NCBI RefSeq assembly: GCF_002803075.1
Contig: NZ_NNBK01000005.1
Location: 96,412 to 160,411, forward strand
DNA length: 64,000 bases
Origin: Streptomyces sp. CB01373
GTDB lineage: Bacteria > Actinomycetota > Actinomycetes > Streptomycetales > Streptomycetaceae
Direction of reading: 5' to 3'
The notes under the pieces are model-generated. The model searched no databases and had not been told where the DNA came from. It saw only the letters and a program-made list of their open reading frames with translations. The stretch's first letter is position 1; each line of letters starts with the position of its first letter. A program made the translations under genes and the position numbers. This document shows, piece by piece, positions 59,201 through 64,000 of the stretch.

Positions 59201-60013
59201 GGCTACTCGCTGGCCCGCCCGGACGCGCTGGTGATGTGGGAAGCCCAGTTCGGCGACTTCACCAACGGCGCCCAGACGGTGGTGGACGAGTTCATCTCCT
59301 CCGCCGAGCAGAAGTGGGGCCAGACCTCCGGCGTCACCCTGCTCCTGCCGCACGGCTACGAGGGCCAGGGCCCGGACCACTCCTCGGCCCGCCCGGAGCG
59401 GTTCCTCCAGCTCTGCGCGCAGAACAACATGACGGTCGCGATGCCGACCCTGCCGTCGAGCTACTTCCACCTCCTGCGGTGGCAGGTGCACAACCCGCAC
59501 CACAAGCCGCTGGTCGTCTTCACCCCGAAGTCGATGCTGCGCCTGAAGGCCGCGGCCTCGAAGGCGGAGGAGTTCACCGCGGGCCAGTTCCGTCCGGTCA
59601 TCGGCGACGCGTCGGTGGACCCGGCGGCGGTCAAGAAGGTCGTCTTCACGGCGGGCAAGGTCTACTACGACCTGGACGCCGAGCGGAAGAAGCGCGGCGT
59701 GACCGACACGGCGATCATTCGCCTCGAGCGGCTCTACCCGCTGCCGGGTGCCGAGCTCCAGGCCGAGATCGCCAAGTACCCGAACGCGGAGAAGTACCTC
59801 TGGGCCCAGGAGGAGCCGGCGAACCAGGGCGCGTGGCCGTTCATCGCCCTGAACCTCATCGACCACCTGGACCTGGCGGTCGGCGCGGACATCCCGGCCG
59901 GCGAGCGCCTGCGCCGCATCTCCCGTCCGCACGGCTCCTCCCCGGCCGTCGGTTCCGCGAAGCGGCACCAGGCGGAGCAGGAGCAGCTGGTGCGCGAGGT
60001 GTTCGAGGCGTAA
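56222..60013 (+). CDS. kgd: Multifunctional 2-oxoglutarate dehydrogenase E1/decarboxylase (Kgd/SucA)
   Basis: This 1263-residue protein has an N-terminal E1 segment ([14 protein letters not shown]), an Ala/Pro linker (about 57-145), an E2-type succinyltransferase domain ending in the active-site [10 protein letters not shown], and a large TPP-dependent E1 domain. Actinobacterial Kgd combines oxoglutarate decarboxylation with E2-like activity in the TCA cycle and is controlled by GarA-type FHA proteins. GTG 56222 is the likely start, with GAGGG upstream; an earlier in-frame GTG at 56195 lacks a ribosome-binding site. A long hairpin follows. Confidence 0.96.
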   Translation: MSPQSPSNSSISTDTDQAGKTSAAAFGANEWLVDEIYQQYLQDPNSVDRAWWDFFADYKPGAAAPQAPAGTAAAGAAETTTPAQAAPAAAPAAPARPAPQAAAPAAPVQPPAAPRPAAAAPAPAKPAAQAPAPAKPAVEAPAGPELVTLRGPSAAVAKNMSASLELPTATSVRAVPVKLLFDNRIVINNHLKRARGGKISFTHIIGYAMVQAIKQMPSMNWSFAQKDGKPTLVKPDHVNLGLAIDLVKPNGDRQLVVAAIKKAETLNFFEFWQAYEDIVRRARDNKLTMDDFTGVTVSLTNPGGLGTVHSVPRLMPGQSVIMGVGSMDYPAEFQGTSQDTLNKLGISKVMTLTSTYDHRVIQGAASGEFLRAVANLLLGEHDFYDDIFKSLRIPYEPVRWLKDIDASHDDDVTKAARVFELIHSYRVRGHVMADTDPLEYQQRKHPDLDITEHGLTLWDLERDFAVGGFAGKTLMKLRDILGVLRDSYCRTVGIEFMHIQDPRQRRWIQDRVERPHSKPEREEQLRILRRLNAAEAFETFLQTKYVGQKRFSLEGGESVIPLLDAVIDSAAESRLDEVVIGMAHRGRLNVLANIVGKSYAQIFREFEGNLDPKSMHGSGDVKYHLGAEGTFTGLDGEQINVSLVANPSHLEAVDPVLEGVSRAKQDIINKGGTDFTVLPVAIHGDAAFAGQGVVAETLNMSQLRGYRTGGTVHIVINNQVGFTAAPESSRSSMYATDVARMIEAPIFHVNGDDPEAVVRVARLAFEFRQAFNKDVVIDLICYRRRGHNESDNPAFTQPLMYDLIDKKRSVRKLYTESLIGRGDITLEEAEQALQDYQGQLEKVFTEVREATAQPASGDVQAPQDGFPVAVSTAVSAEVVKRIAESQVNIPDHITVHPRLLPQLQRRAAMVEDGTIDWGMGETLAIGSLLLEGVPVRLSGQDSRRGTFGQRHAVIIDRETGEDFTPLLYLSEDQARYNVYDSLLSEYAAMGFEYGYSLARPDALVMWEAQFGDFTNGAQTVVDEFISSAEQKWGQTSGVTLLLPHGYEGQGPDHSSARPERFLQLCAQNNMTVAMPTLPSSYFHLLRWQVHNPHHKPLVVFTPKSMLRLKAAASKAEEFTAGQFRPVIGDASVDPAAVKKVVFTAGKVYYDLDAERKKRGVTDTAIIRLERLYPLPGAELQAEIAKYPNAEKYLWAQEEPANQGAWPFIALNLIDHLDLAVGADIPAGERLRRISRPHGSSPAVGSAKRHQAEQEQLVREVFEA

Positions 60014-60034
60014 CCGCTTCCTCGGTTCGCACCT

Positions 60035-60074
60035 GACCGGGCCGCACCCCCTGAAACGGGGGTGCGGCCCGGTC
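60035..60074 (+). terminator. Seventeen-base-pair terminator of kgd
   Basis: GACCGGGCCGCACCCCC (60035-60051) pairs perfectly with GGGGGTGCGGCCCGGTC (60058-60074) around TGAAAC, then GTTTC. Confidence 0.9.
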
Positions 60075-60100
60075 GTTTCGGCGCGCCTATCCTTGACTCC

Positions 60101-60280
60101 ATGTACTTCACAGACCGTGGCATCGAAGAGCTGGAGAAGCGGCGGGGCGAGGAGGAGGTCACCTTCGAGTGGCTGGCCGAGCAGCTGCGGACCTTCGTCG
60201 ACCTCAATCCGGACTTCGAGGTACCGGTGGAGCGGCTGGCGACCTGGCTGGCCCGGCTGGACGACGAGGACGACGAGTAG
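60101..60280 (+). CDS. Small acidic protein (DUF6104-like)
   Basis: This 59-residue acidic protein (MYFTDRGIEELEKRRGEEE, then TFEWLAEQLRTFVDLN and a DDEDDE end) is a two-helix protein found beside kgd in Streptomyces. No function is known. ATG 60101 is the only sensible start. It sits alone between two terminators, so it probably has its own promoter in the short gap after kgd. Confidence 0.85.
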   Translation: MYFTDRGIEELEKRRGEEEVTFEWLAEQLRTFVDLNPDFEVPVERLATWLARLDDEDDE

Positions 60281-60302
60281 GACCGGCCGTCCGCTCGGCG
60301 CG

Positions 60303-60324
60303 GGGCGCCCCCTTGGGGGCGCCC
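60303..60324 (+). terminator. Terminator after the small acidic protein
   Basis: GGGCGCCCCC pairs with GGGGGCGCCC around TT, then TGTCTGTTTT, close to a factor-independent terminator. Confidence 0.8.
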
Positions 60325-60395
60325 TGTCTGTTTTCTGGAGTCTGCCCCGGTCCGCCTTTCCGGCGGCACGCGCTCGCCTCACCCGTACGAGTGTC

Positions 60396-60449
60396 TTGAC
60401 TTCCCCGGGACGCGATATATCGTGGATTGCAGACGACGCGATATGGCGT
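60396..60449 (+). promoter_or_regulatory. Promoter with a doubled PadR-type operator
   Basis: TTGACT (60396-60401) and TATCGT (60418-60423) form a promoter with a 16-base spacer. Two copies of GACGCGATAT (60409-60418 and 60435-60444), each continuing as a partial dyad (ATCGTG or GGCGTG), overlap and follow the -10. The downstream PadR protein is the likely autorepressor. Confidence 0.65.
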
Positions 60450-60478
60450 GTCGCGTCCGGCCCGGGGAGGTCTGCACC

Positions 60479-61384
60479 ATGTCCGAGTGGTCCGTCGGTG
60501 AGCCCAGGAAGCTCACCTTCGACGAGCCTGTGACCGCGCTCAACGTCCGCATCGTGCACGGAGCGGTGAACGTCGTGGGGGTGGACGAGGGTCCGGCCCG
60601 CCTGGAGGTCTCGGAGATCGAGGGGCCGCCCCTGGTGGTCACCCAGCAGGGCGGGACGCTGACGGTGGCGTACGAGGACCTGCCCTGGAAGGGCTTCCTC
60701 AAGTGGCTGGACCGCAAGGGCTGGCGGCGCAGCGCCGTGGTCTCCGTGGCCGTCCCGGCGACCACGCGGGTGGAGCTCGGAGTGGTCGGTGCCGGCGCGG
60801 TGGTCTCGGGGATAGGCGGACGCGCGGAGGTCAAGGGCGTCTCCGGGGACACCACTCTGGTGCGCCTGACGGGTCCGGTGCGCGCGGACACCGTGTCGGG
60901 GAGCGTGGAGGCGCAGGCCCTCTCCGGTGACCTGCGGTTCAACTCGGTCTCCGGCGACCTGACGGTCGTCGACGGCGCCGGTCCCTCGGTGCGGGCGGAC
61001 TCGGTGAGCGGGTCGATGATCGTCGACCTCGACCCGGCGGGCGGCCCCACCGACGTGAGCCTGACCAATGTCTCCGGCGAGATCGCCATCCGGCTCCCCC
61101 ACCCGGCGGACGCACAGGTGGACGCGAACACCGCGAGCGGGACGGTGTCCAACGCCTTCGAGGACCTCAAGGTCGGCGGCCAGTGGGGGGCCAAGCGGAT
61201 CACCGGCCGTCTCGGCGCGGGCAACGGACGGCTGAAGGCGACCACCGTCTCCGGCTCCATCGCGCTGCTGCGGCGCCCGCCCGCGGAGGACGGACCGTGG
61301 GGGGCGGAGCCACGGGACGCCCGCCCGGCCGAGGGCGCCGGCGGCGGTACCGCCCATGGCACGACCGACAAGAAGGTGCTCTGA
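60479..61384 (+). CDS. DUF4097 beta-helix-like protein
   Basis: This 301-residue protein is built of repeated beta turns with motifs such as VSGDTTLVRLTG, VSGSVEAQALSGDLRF, VSGDLTVV and VSGSMIVDLD, characteristic of DUF4097. There is no signal peptide. It is co-transcribed with the PadR gene (gap one base), an arrangement known in actinobacteria and Firmicutes, where DUF4097 proteins take part in envelope-stress responses; the mechanism is unknown. ATG 60479 follows GGGGAGG. Confidence 0.88.
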   Translation: MSEWSVGEPRKLTFDEPVTALNVRIVHGAVNVVGVDEGPARLEVSEIEGPPLVVTQQGGTLTVAYEDLPWKGFLKWLDRKGWRRSAVVSVAVPATTRVELGVVGAGAVVSGIGGRAEVKGVSGDTTLVRLTGPVRADTVSGSVEAQALSGDLRFNSVSGDLTVVDGAGPSVRADSVSGSMIVDLDPAGGPTDVSLTNVSGEIAIRLPHPADAQVDANTASGTVSNAFEDLKVGGQWGAKRITGRLGAGNGRLKATTVSGSIALLRRPPAEDGPWGAEPRDARPAEGAGGGTAHGTTDKKVL

Positions 61385-61385
61385 C

Positions 61386-62387
61386 ATGCCTCCCGTCTTC
61401 GCTCACGGCCGACTCCGTCTGTACCTGCTCAAGCTGCTCGACGAGGCCCCACGCCACGGGTACGAGGTGATCCGGCTGCTGGAAGAGCGCTTCCAGGGTC
61501 TGTACGCCCCCTCGGCGGGCACGGTGTACCCGCGGCTGGCCAAGCTGGAGGCGGAGGGCCTGGTCACGCACACCACCGAGGGCGGCCGCAAGGTGTACGC
61601 GATCACGGACGCGGGCCGCGCCGAACTGGCCGACCGCAGTGGCGAACTGGCCGACCTGGAGCTGGAGATCCGCGAGTCCGTCGCCGAACTCGCCGCTGAG
61701 ATCCGCGCCGATGTGCGCGGCGCCGCCGGAGATCTGCGGCGCGAGATGCGCGCGGCCGCCTCCCAGGCCCGTGAGGGCTCCGGAAAGTACGGGGAGCCCG
61801 GGGAGCACGGCAAGGCCGACGACAAGGAGGCCTGGCAGGCCGCCAAGGAGGAGATGCGGCGCGTCAAGCAGGAGTGGAAGGAGCAGGCACGGCGCGCGAA
61901 GGAGGAGAGCCGCAGGGCACGCGACGAGGCCCAGCGGGCCAAGCGGCAGGCCAAGGACGCGCAGGAGCGGGCGCGGGCCCAGGCGCAGGAGGAGTTGCAG
62001 CGCATCGCCAAGCGGGTCCAGGACCAGGTGCAGGACCACTTCGACCGGGGTGACTGGCCCACGGGGGTTCGCGAGGGCCTGACCGAACTGGCCAAGGAAT
62101 TCGGCGACTTCGGCAAGGACTATGCCTTCGGCCGCACCGCGGCCCGCCCCGAGTACTCCACGACCCCGGAGGACTTCCCGGCCCGCTACGAACCGGCCTG
62201 GGCGCACGAGGATCTCACCGGCGACCACGCCCGCGACCTGGACCGCCTCCTGGACCGCTTCCGCGACGACATCCGCGACACGGCCCGGGACAACGGCATC
62301 ACCGCCGACCAACTCCTCGAGGCCCGTGGCCATCTGTCCGCGGCGGCGGCCCACATCGCCTCGCTCCTGCAGCGCCCGAAGGTCTGA
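61386..62387 (+). CDS. PadR-family regulator with a long coiled-coil C-terminus
   Basis: This 333-residue protein has a PadR winged helix (MPPVFAHGRLRLYLLKLLDE, APRHGYEVIRLLEE, GTVYPRLAKLEAEGLV) in the first 90 residues. A long charged coiled coil (about 95-225, Lys/Glu/Arg/Ala-rich) and a C-terminal helical domain follow. The coil is unusual for PadR proteins, which are normally about 110-180 residues; it may oligomerise or contact the DUF4097 partner. It probably represses the doubled operator at 60409-60449. Confidence 0.88.
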   Translation: MPPVFAHGRLRLYLLKLLDEAPRHGYEVIRLLEERFQGLYAPSAGTVYPRLAKLEAEGLVTHTTEGGRKVYAITDAGRAELADRSGELADLELEIRESVAELAAEIRADVRGAAGDLRREMRAAASQAREGSGKYGEPGEHGKADDKEAWQAAKEEMRRVKQEWKEQARRAKEESRRARDEAQRAKRQAKDAQERARAQAQEELQRIAKRVQDQVQDHFDRGDWPTGVREGLTELAKEFGDFGKDYAFGRTAARPEYSTTPEDFPARYEPAWAHEDLTGDHARDLDRLLDRFRDDIRDTARDNGITADQLLEARGHLSAAAAHIASLLQRPKV

Positions 62388-62428
62388 CGGCCGCCCGCCG
62401 GCACACTCGGGCGGCCATCCCCTTCAGC

Positions 62429-62995
62429 TCAACCGGCCGCCCGCGCCTGTCCCCCGCCGTACAGCACGCGGGTCACCGACTCGTAGGTCACACCGTGGTC
62501 GGCGAGGGCCTCGGCGGGCACACCCGGGCGGAGGGTCAGGGCGAGGAGGATGTGCTCGTCGCCGAGGTGCCGGTCGCGGTGGGCCGCCGCCGTGCGCAGG
62601 GCCTTTTCGAGCGTGTCCTTGGCGCTCCGGCTGAAGGCGCGGCGGCCCGGCCACGAGCCCTTGCCCCGCCGGTCGCCGGACATCGCCCCGACGCCGTGCG
62701 TCTCCTCCACCCGGGAGACGATCTCCGAGACGTCGATGCCCAGGCCCGCGAGGGCGTCGGCCTCGGCCCGGGACAGACCGGCGCGCCGCCGTGCGTCGTG
62801 CAGCGCCTGCCGCACGGGCTCCCCGTCCTCGTCGAGCCCCAGCGCCGCCAGCGCGAAGGACCCGCGGCTGCCCTCCCGGTCGAGCAGGGCGAGCAGAAGG
62901 TGCTCGGCGTCCACGGTCTGCGCTTTCGCGTCGTCGGCGTACTCCACCGCCCCCCGCACCACGGCCCGGGCGTCCTTCGTGAACCGTTCGAACAT
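62429..62995 (-). CDS. Clp N-terminal-domain protein
   Basis: This 188-residue protein has two Clp repeat units (MFERFTKDARAVVRGAVEY, AEHLLLALLDREGS; then FSRSAKDTLEKALRTA, DEHILLALTLRPG), as in the N-domain of ClpA/ClpC, but no ATPase. Stand-alone Clp-N proteins may act as adaptors or decoys for Clp unfoldases. It overlaps the stop of the small HTH protein by ATGA (start 62995), so the two are co-translated and regulated together. Confidence 0.9.
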   Translation of the reverse strand: MFERFTKDARAVVRGAVEYADDAKAQTVDAEHLLLALLDREGSRGSFALAALGLDEDGEPVRQALHDARRRAGLSRAEADALAGLGIDVSEIVSRVEETHGVGAMSGDRRGKGSWPGRRAFSRSAKDTLEKALRTAAAHRDRHLGDEHILLALTLRPGVPAEALADHGVTYESVTRVLYGGGQARAAG

Positions 62996-63204
62996 CACTG
63001 CCTCCCGTACTTCTTGTGCACGGCCTGCCTGCTGACGCCGAGTTCGGCGGCGATCTCCTGCCACGACCAGCCCTGGTTGCGCGCACCGCGCACCTGTACC
63101 GCCTCGAGCTGCTCCAGCAGCCGGCGCAGCGCGGCGACGGCCCGCAACCCGACCCGGGGATCGCGGTCGCCCGCGCGCTCGGCGAGATCCGTTGCTTCGG
63201 TCAT
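62995..63204 (-). CDS. Small helix-turn-helix protein
   Basis: This 69-residue protein has a C-terminal helix-turn-helix (WQEIAAELGVSRQAVHKKYG) after a helical N-terminus (LRRLLEQLEAVQVRGARNQG). It is a DNA-binding regulator and probably the repressor of its own operon. The ATG at 63204 lies directly after the promoter, so the mRNA may be leaderless. It is coupled with the Clp-N gene by ATGA. Confidence 0.88.
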   Translation of the reverse strand: MTEATDLAERAGDRDPRVGLRAVAALRRLLEQLEAVQVRGARNQGWSWQEIAAELGVSRQAVHKKYGRQ

Positions 63205-63260
63205 GGTGTCAACTTACATTGACACTCCGTGATGTGTCAACCGTAGTTGACACATCACGG
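63205..63260 (-). promoter_or_regulatory. Leaderless promoter embedded in two TGTCAA dyads
   Basis: A 15-bp perfect inverted repeat (CCGTGATGTGTCAAC, CGTA, GTTGACACATCACGG; 63227-63260) and a second dyad (GTGTCAA, six bases, TTGACAC; 63206-63225) lie upstream of the HTH gene. On the minus strand TTGACA (63240-63235), 18 bases, TAAGTT (63216-63211) makes a promoter whose start would fall at the ATG. TTGACA is thus both -35 and operator core. Confidence 0.7.
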
Positions 63261-63292
63261 GCCCGGCACTCGGAGAACAGGAAGGGAGGGAG

Positions 63293-64000
63293 TCAGGAGG
63301 TGGTGAGCACGACCTTGCCGAAGTGGCCGCCCGACTCCAGCCGTTCGAAGCCCTCGCGGGCCCGGTCGAGCGGCAGCACCTCGTCGATGACGGGACGGAC
63401 CCCGGTGGCGGCGCAGAAGGACAGCAGGTCCTCCAGTTCGTCCTTGGTGCCCATGGTCGATCCCACGACCTTCAGCTCCAGGAAGAAGATGCGTGTCAGC
63501 TCGGCATGGGACGGCCGGTCGCCGCTCGTGGCCCCGGAGATGACGATCGTGCCGCCGGGCCGCAGCGACCTGACCGAGTGCGACCAGGTGGCCGCGCCGA
63601 CGGTCTCGATCACCGCGTCCACCCGCTGCGGCAGCCGTGCCCCCGGCTCCAGTGCGTCCACCGCGCCGAGCTCCACCGCACGCCTGCGCTTGGCCTCGTC
63701 CCGGCTGGTGGCGAACACCCGCAGTCCGGCCGCCCTGCCGAGCACGATCGCGGCCGTGGCGACACCGCCGCCGGCGCCCTGGACGAGCACGGAGTCGCCG
63801 GGACGTACCCCGGCGTTGGTGAAGAGCATGCGGTACGCCGTCAGCCACGCCGTGGGCAGACAGGCGGCCTCCTCGAAGGAGAGCTCCTTGGGCTTGGGCA
63901 GGACGTTCCAGGTCGGCACGGCCACCCGTTCGGCGAAGGTGCCCTGGTAGCGCTCGGTGAGGATGGACCGGGGCTCCGCGGGCCCGACCCCGTGCCCGCT
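63293..64000 (-). CDS. Zinc-type alcohol dehydrogenase / quinone oxidoreductase, C-terminal part
   Basis: The last 235 residues of an MDR-family dehydrogenase are visible. The cofactor-binding fold has VLVQGAGGGVATAAIVLGRA (NADPH loop) and IETVGAATW. FGKVVLTTS is the usual end. The catalytic domain and start lie beyond the right edge. Catalytic zinc ligands cannot be checked. The substrate is unknown; related enzymes reduce quinones, enones or aldehydes. It is divergent from the HTH/Clp-N operon promoter by position only. Confidence 0.88.
   Translation of the reverse strand, partial: SGHGVGPAEPRSILTERYQGTFAERVAVPTWNVLPKPKELSFEEAACLPTAWLTAYRMLFTNAGVRPGDSVLVQGAGGGVATAAIVLGRAAGLRVFATSRDEAKRRRAVELGAVDALEPGARLPQRVDAVIETVGAATWSHSVRSLRPGGTIVISGATSGDRPSHAELTRIFFLELKVVGSTMGTKDELEDLLSFCAATGVRPVIDEVLPLDRAREGFERLESGGHFGKVVLTTS

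Noticed and set aside
56171..61387. A 1738-residue open frame on the minus strand
   Set aside because: It is antisense to kgd, the DUF6104-like gene and the DUF4097 gene, has shadow-type Arg/Gly/Val/Asp-rich composition, and overlaps well-supported domains on the other strand.

Overview
The window is Streptomyces chromosome. It is very GC-rich with strong third-position GC bias, starts are often GTG or TTG, and it carries Streptomyces-type families: a conservon operon, Kgd-type 2-oxoglutarate dehydrogenase, Ku with a lysine-rich tail, LigD-polymerase, TerD, HspR-controlled lon, and a tyrosinase with its helper. Gene content and order from Ku/LigD to kgd resemble what I recall of the S. coelicolor core chromosome. 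That is recollection, not a search.

Bases 1 to about 9790 are the right part of an integrated actinomycete integrative and conjugative element (AICE). Leftward it carries the spread/transfer genes: spdD-like (cut by the window edge), a small membrane protein, a small zinc-finger-like transfer protein, a DUF2637 membrane protein, a frameshifted FtsK/TraB translocase and a small upstream protein. Next come an XRE regulator with an antibiotic-biosynthesis-monooxygenase-type protein, flanked on both sides by dense GTAC clusters, then an anti-sigma-type ATPase and a hypothetical protein. IS debris follows. Against the right end lies a lower-GC gene for a NACHT-type STAND NTPase with a restriction-endonuclease-like N-terminus, the best candidate for an uncharacterised antiphage system here. 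The element ends in the 3' part of a tRNA-Arg(CCG)-like gene, followed by what looks like the original tRNA terminator. No integrase or replication gene is visible; they should lie to the left.

Bases 10 to 30 kb hold mixed chromosomal genes: a secreted sedolisin, a tyrosinase pair, an FMN glutamate-synthase-like protein, a VOC protein, a rhomboid protease, a DadA-like oxidase divergent from a PucR regulator, a TerD-PD-(D/E)XK nuclease fusion, a class II glutamine amidotransferase, the divergent Ku and LigD-polymerase NHEJ pair, and a NERD-domain protein.

Bases 29 to 41 kb hold a PTP/DSP-like phosphatase, a lipoprotein/orphan histidine kinase pair, a secreted SH3 protein, an FtsW/RodA-PBP pair, DUF3291, two divergent ferritin-like/AurF-like diiron proteins, a TetR regulator and a secreted NlpC/P60 endopeptidase. 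A 196-bp MITE sits exactly between two convergent genes and supplies both stop codons.

Bases 41 to 64 kb hold a styrene-monooxygenase-like flavoprotein downstream of a complete conservon (cvnA-B-C-D), a PP2C-like protein, MarR, a GH25 muramidase, lon with an HspR-type operator, a rhomboid-like membrane protein, a spermidine-synthase-like protein, an OmpR/EnvZ-type two-component pair, kgd, a DUF4097-PadR operon with a doubled operator, and a Clp-N/HTH operon with a nested double palindrome and probable leaderless start. An alcohol-dehydrogenase-family gene is cut by the right edge.
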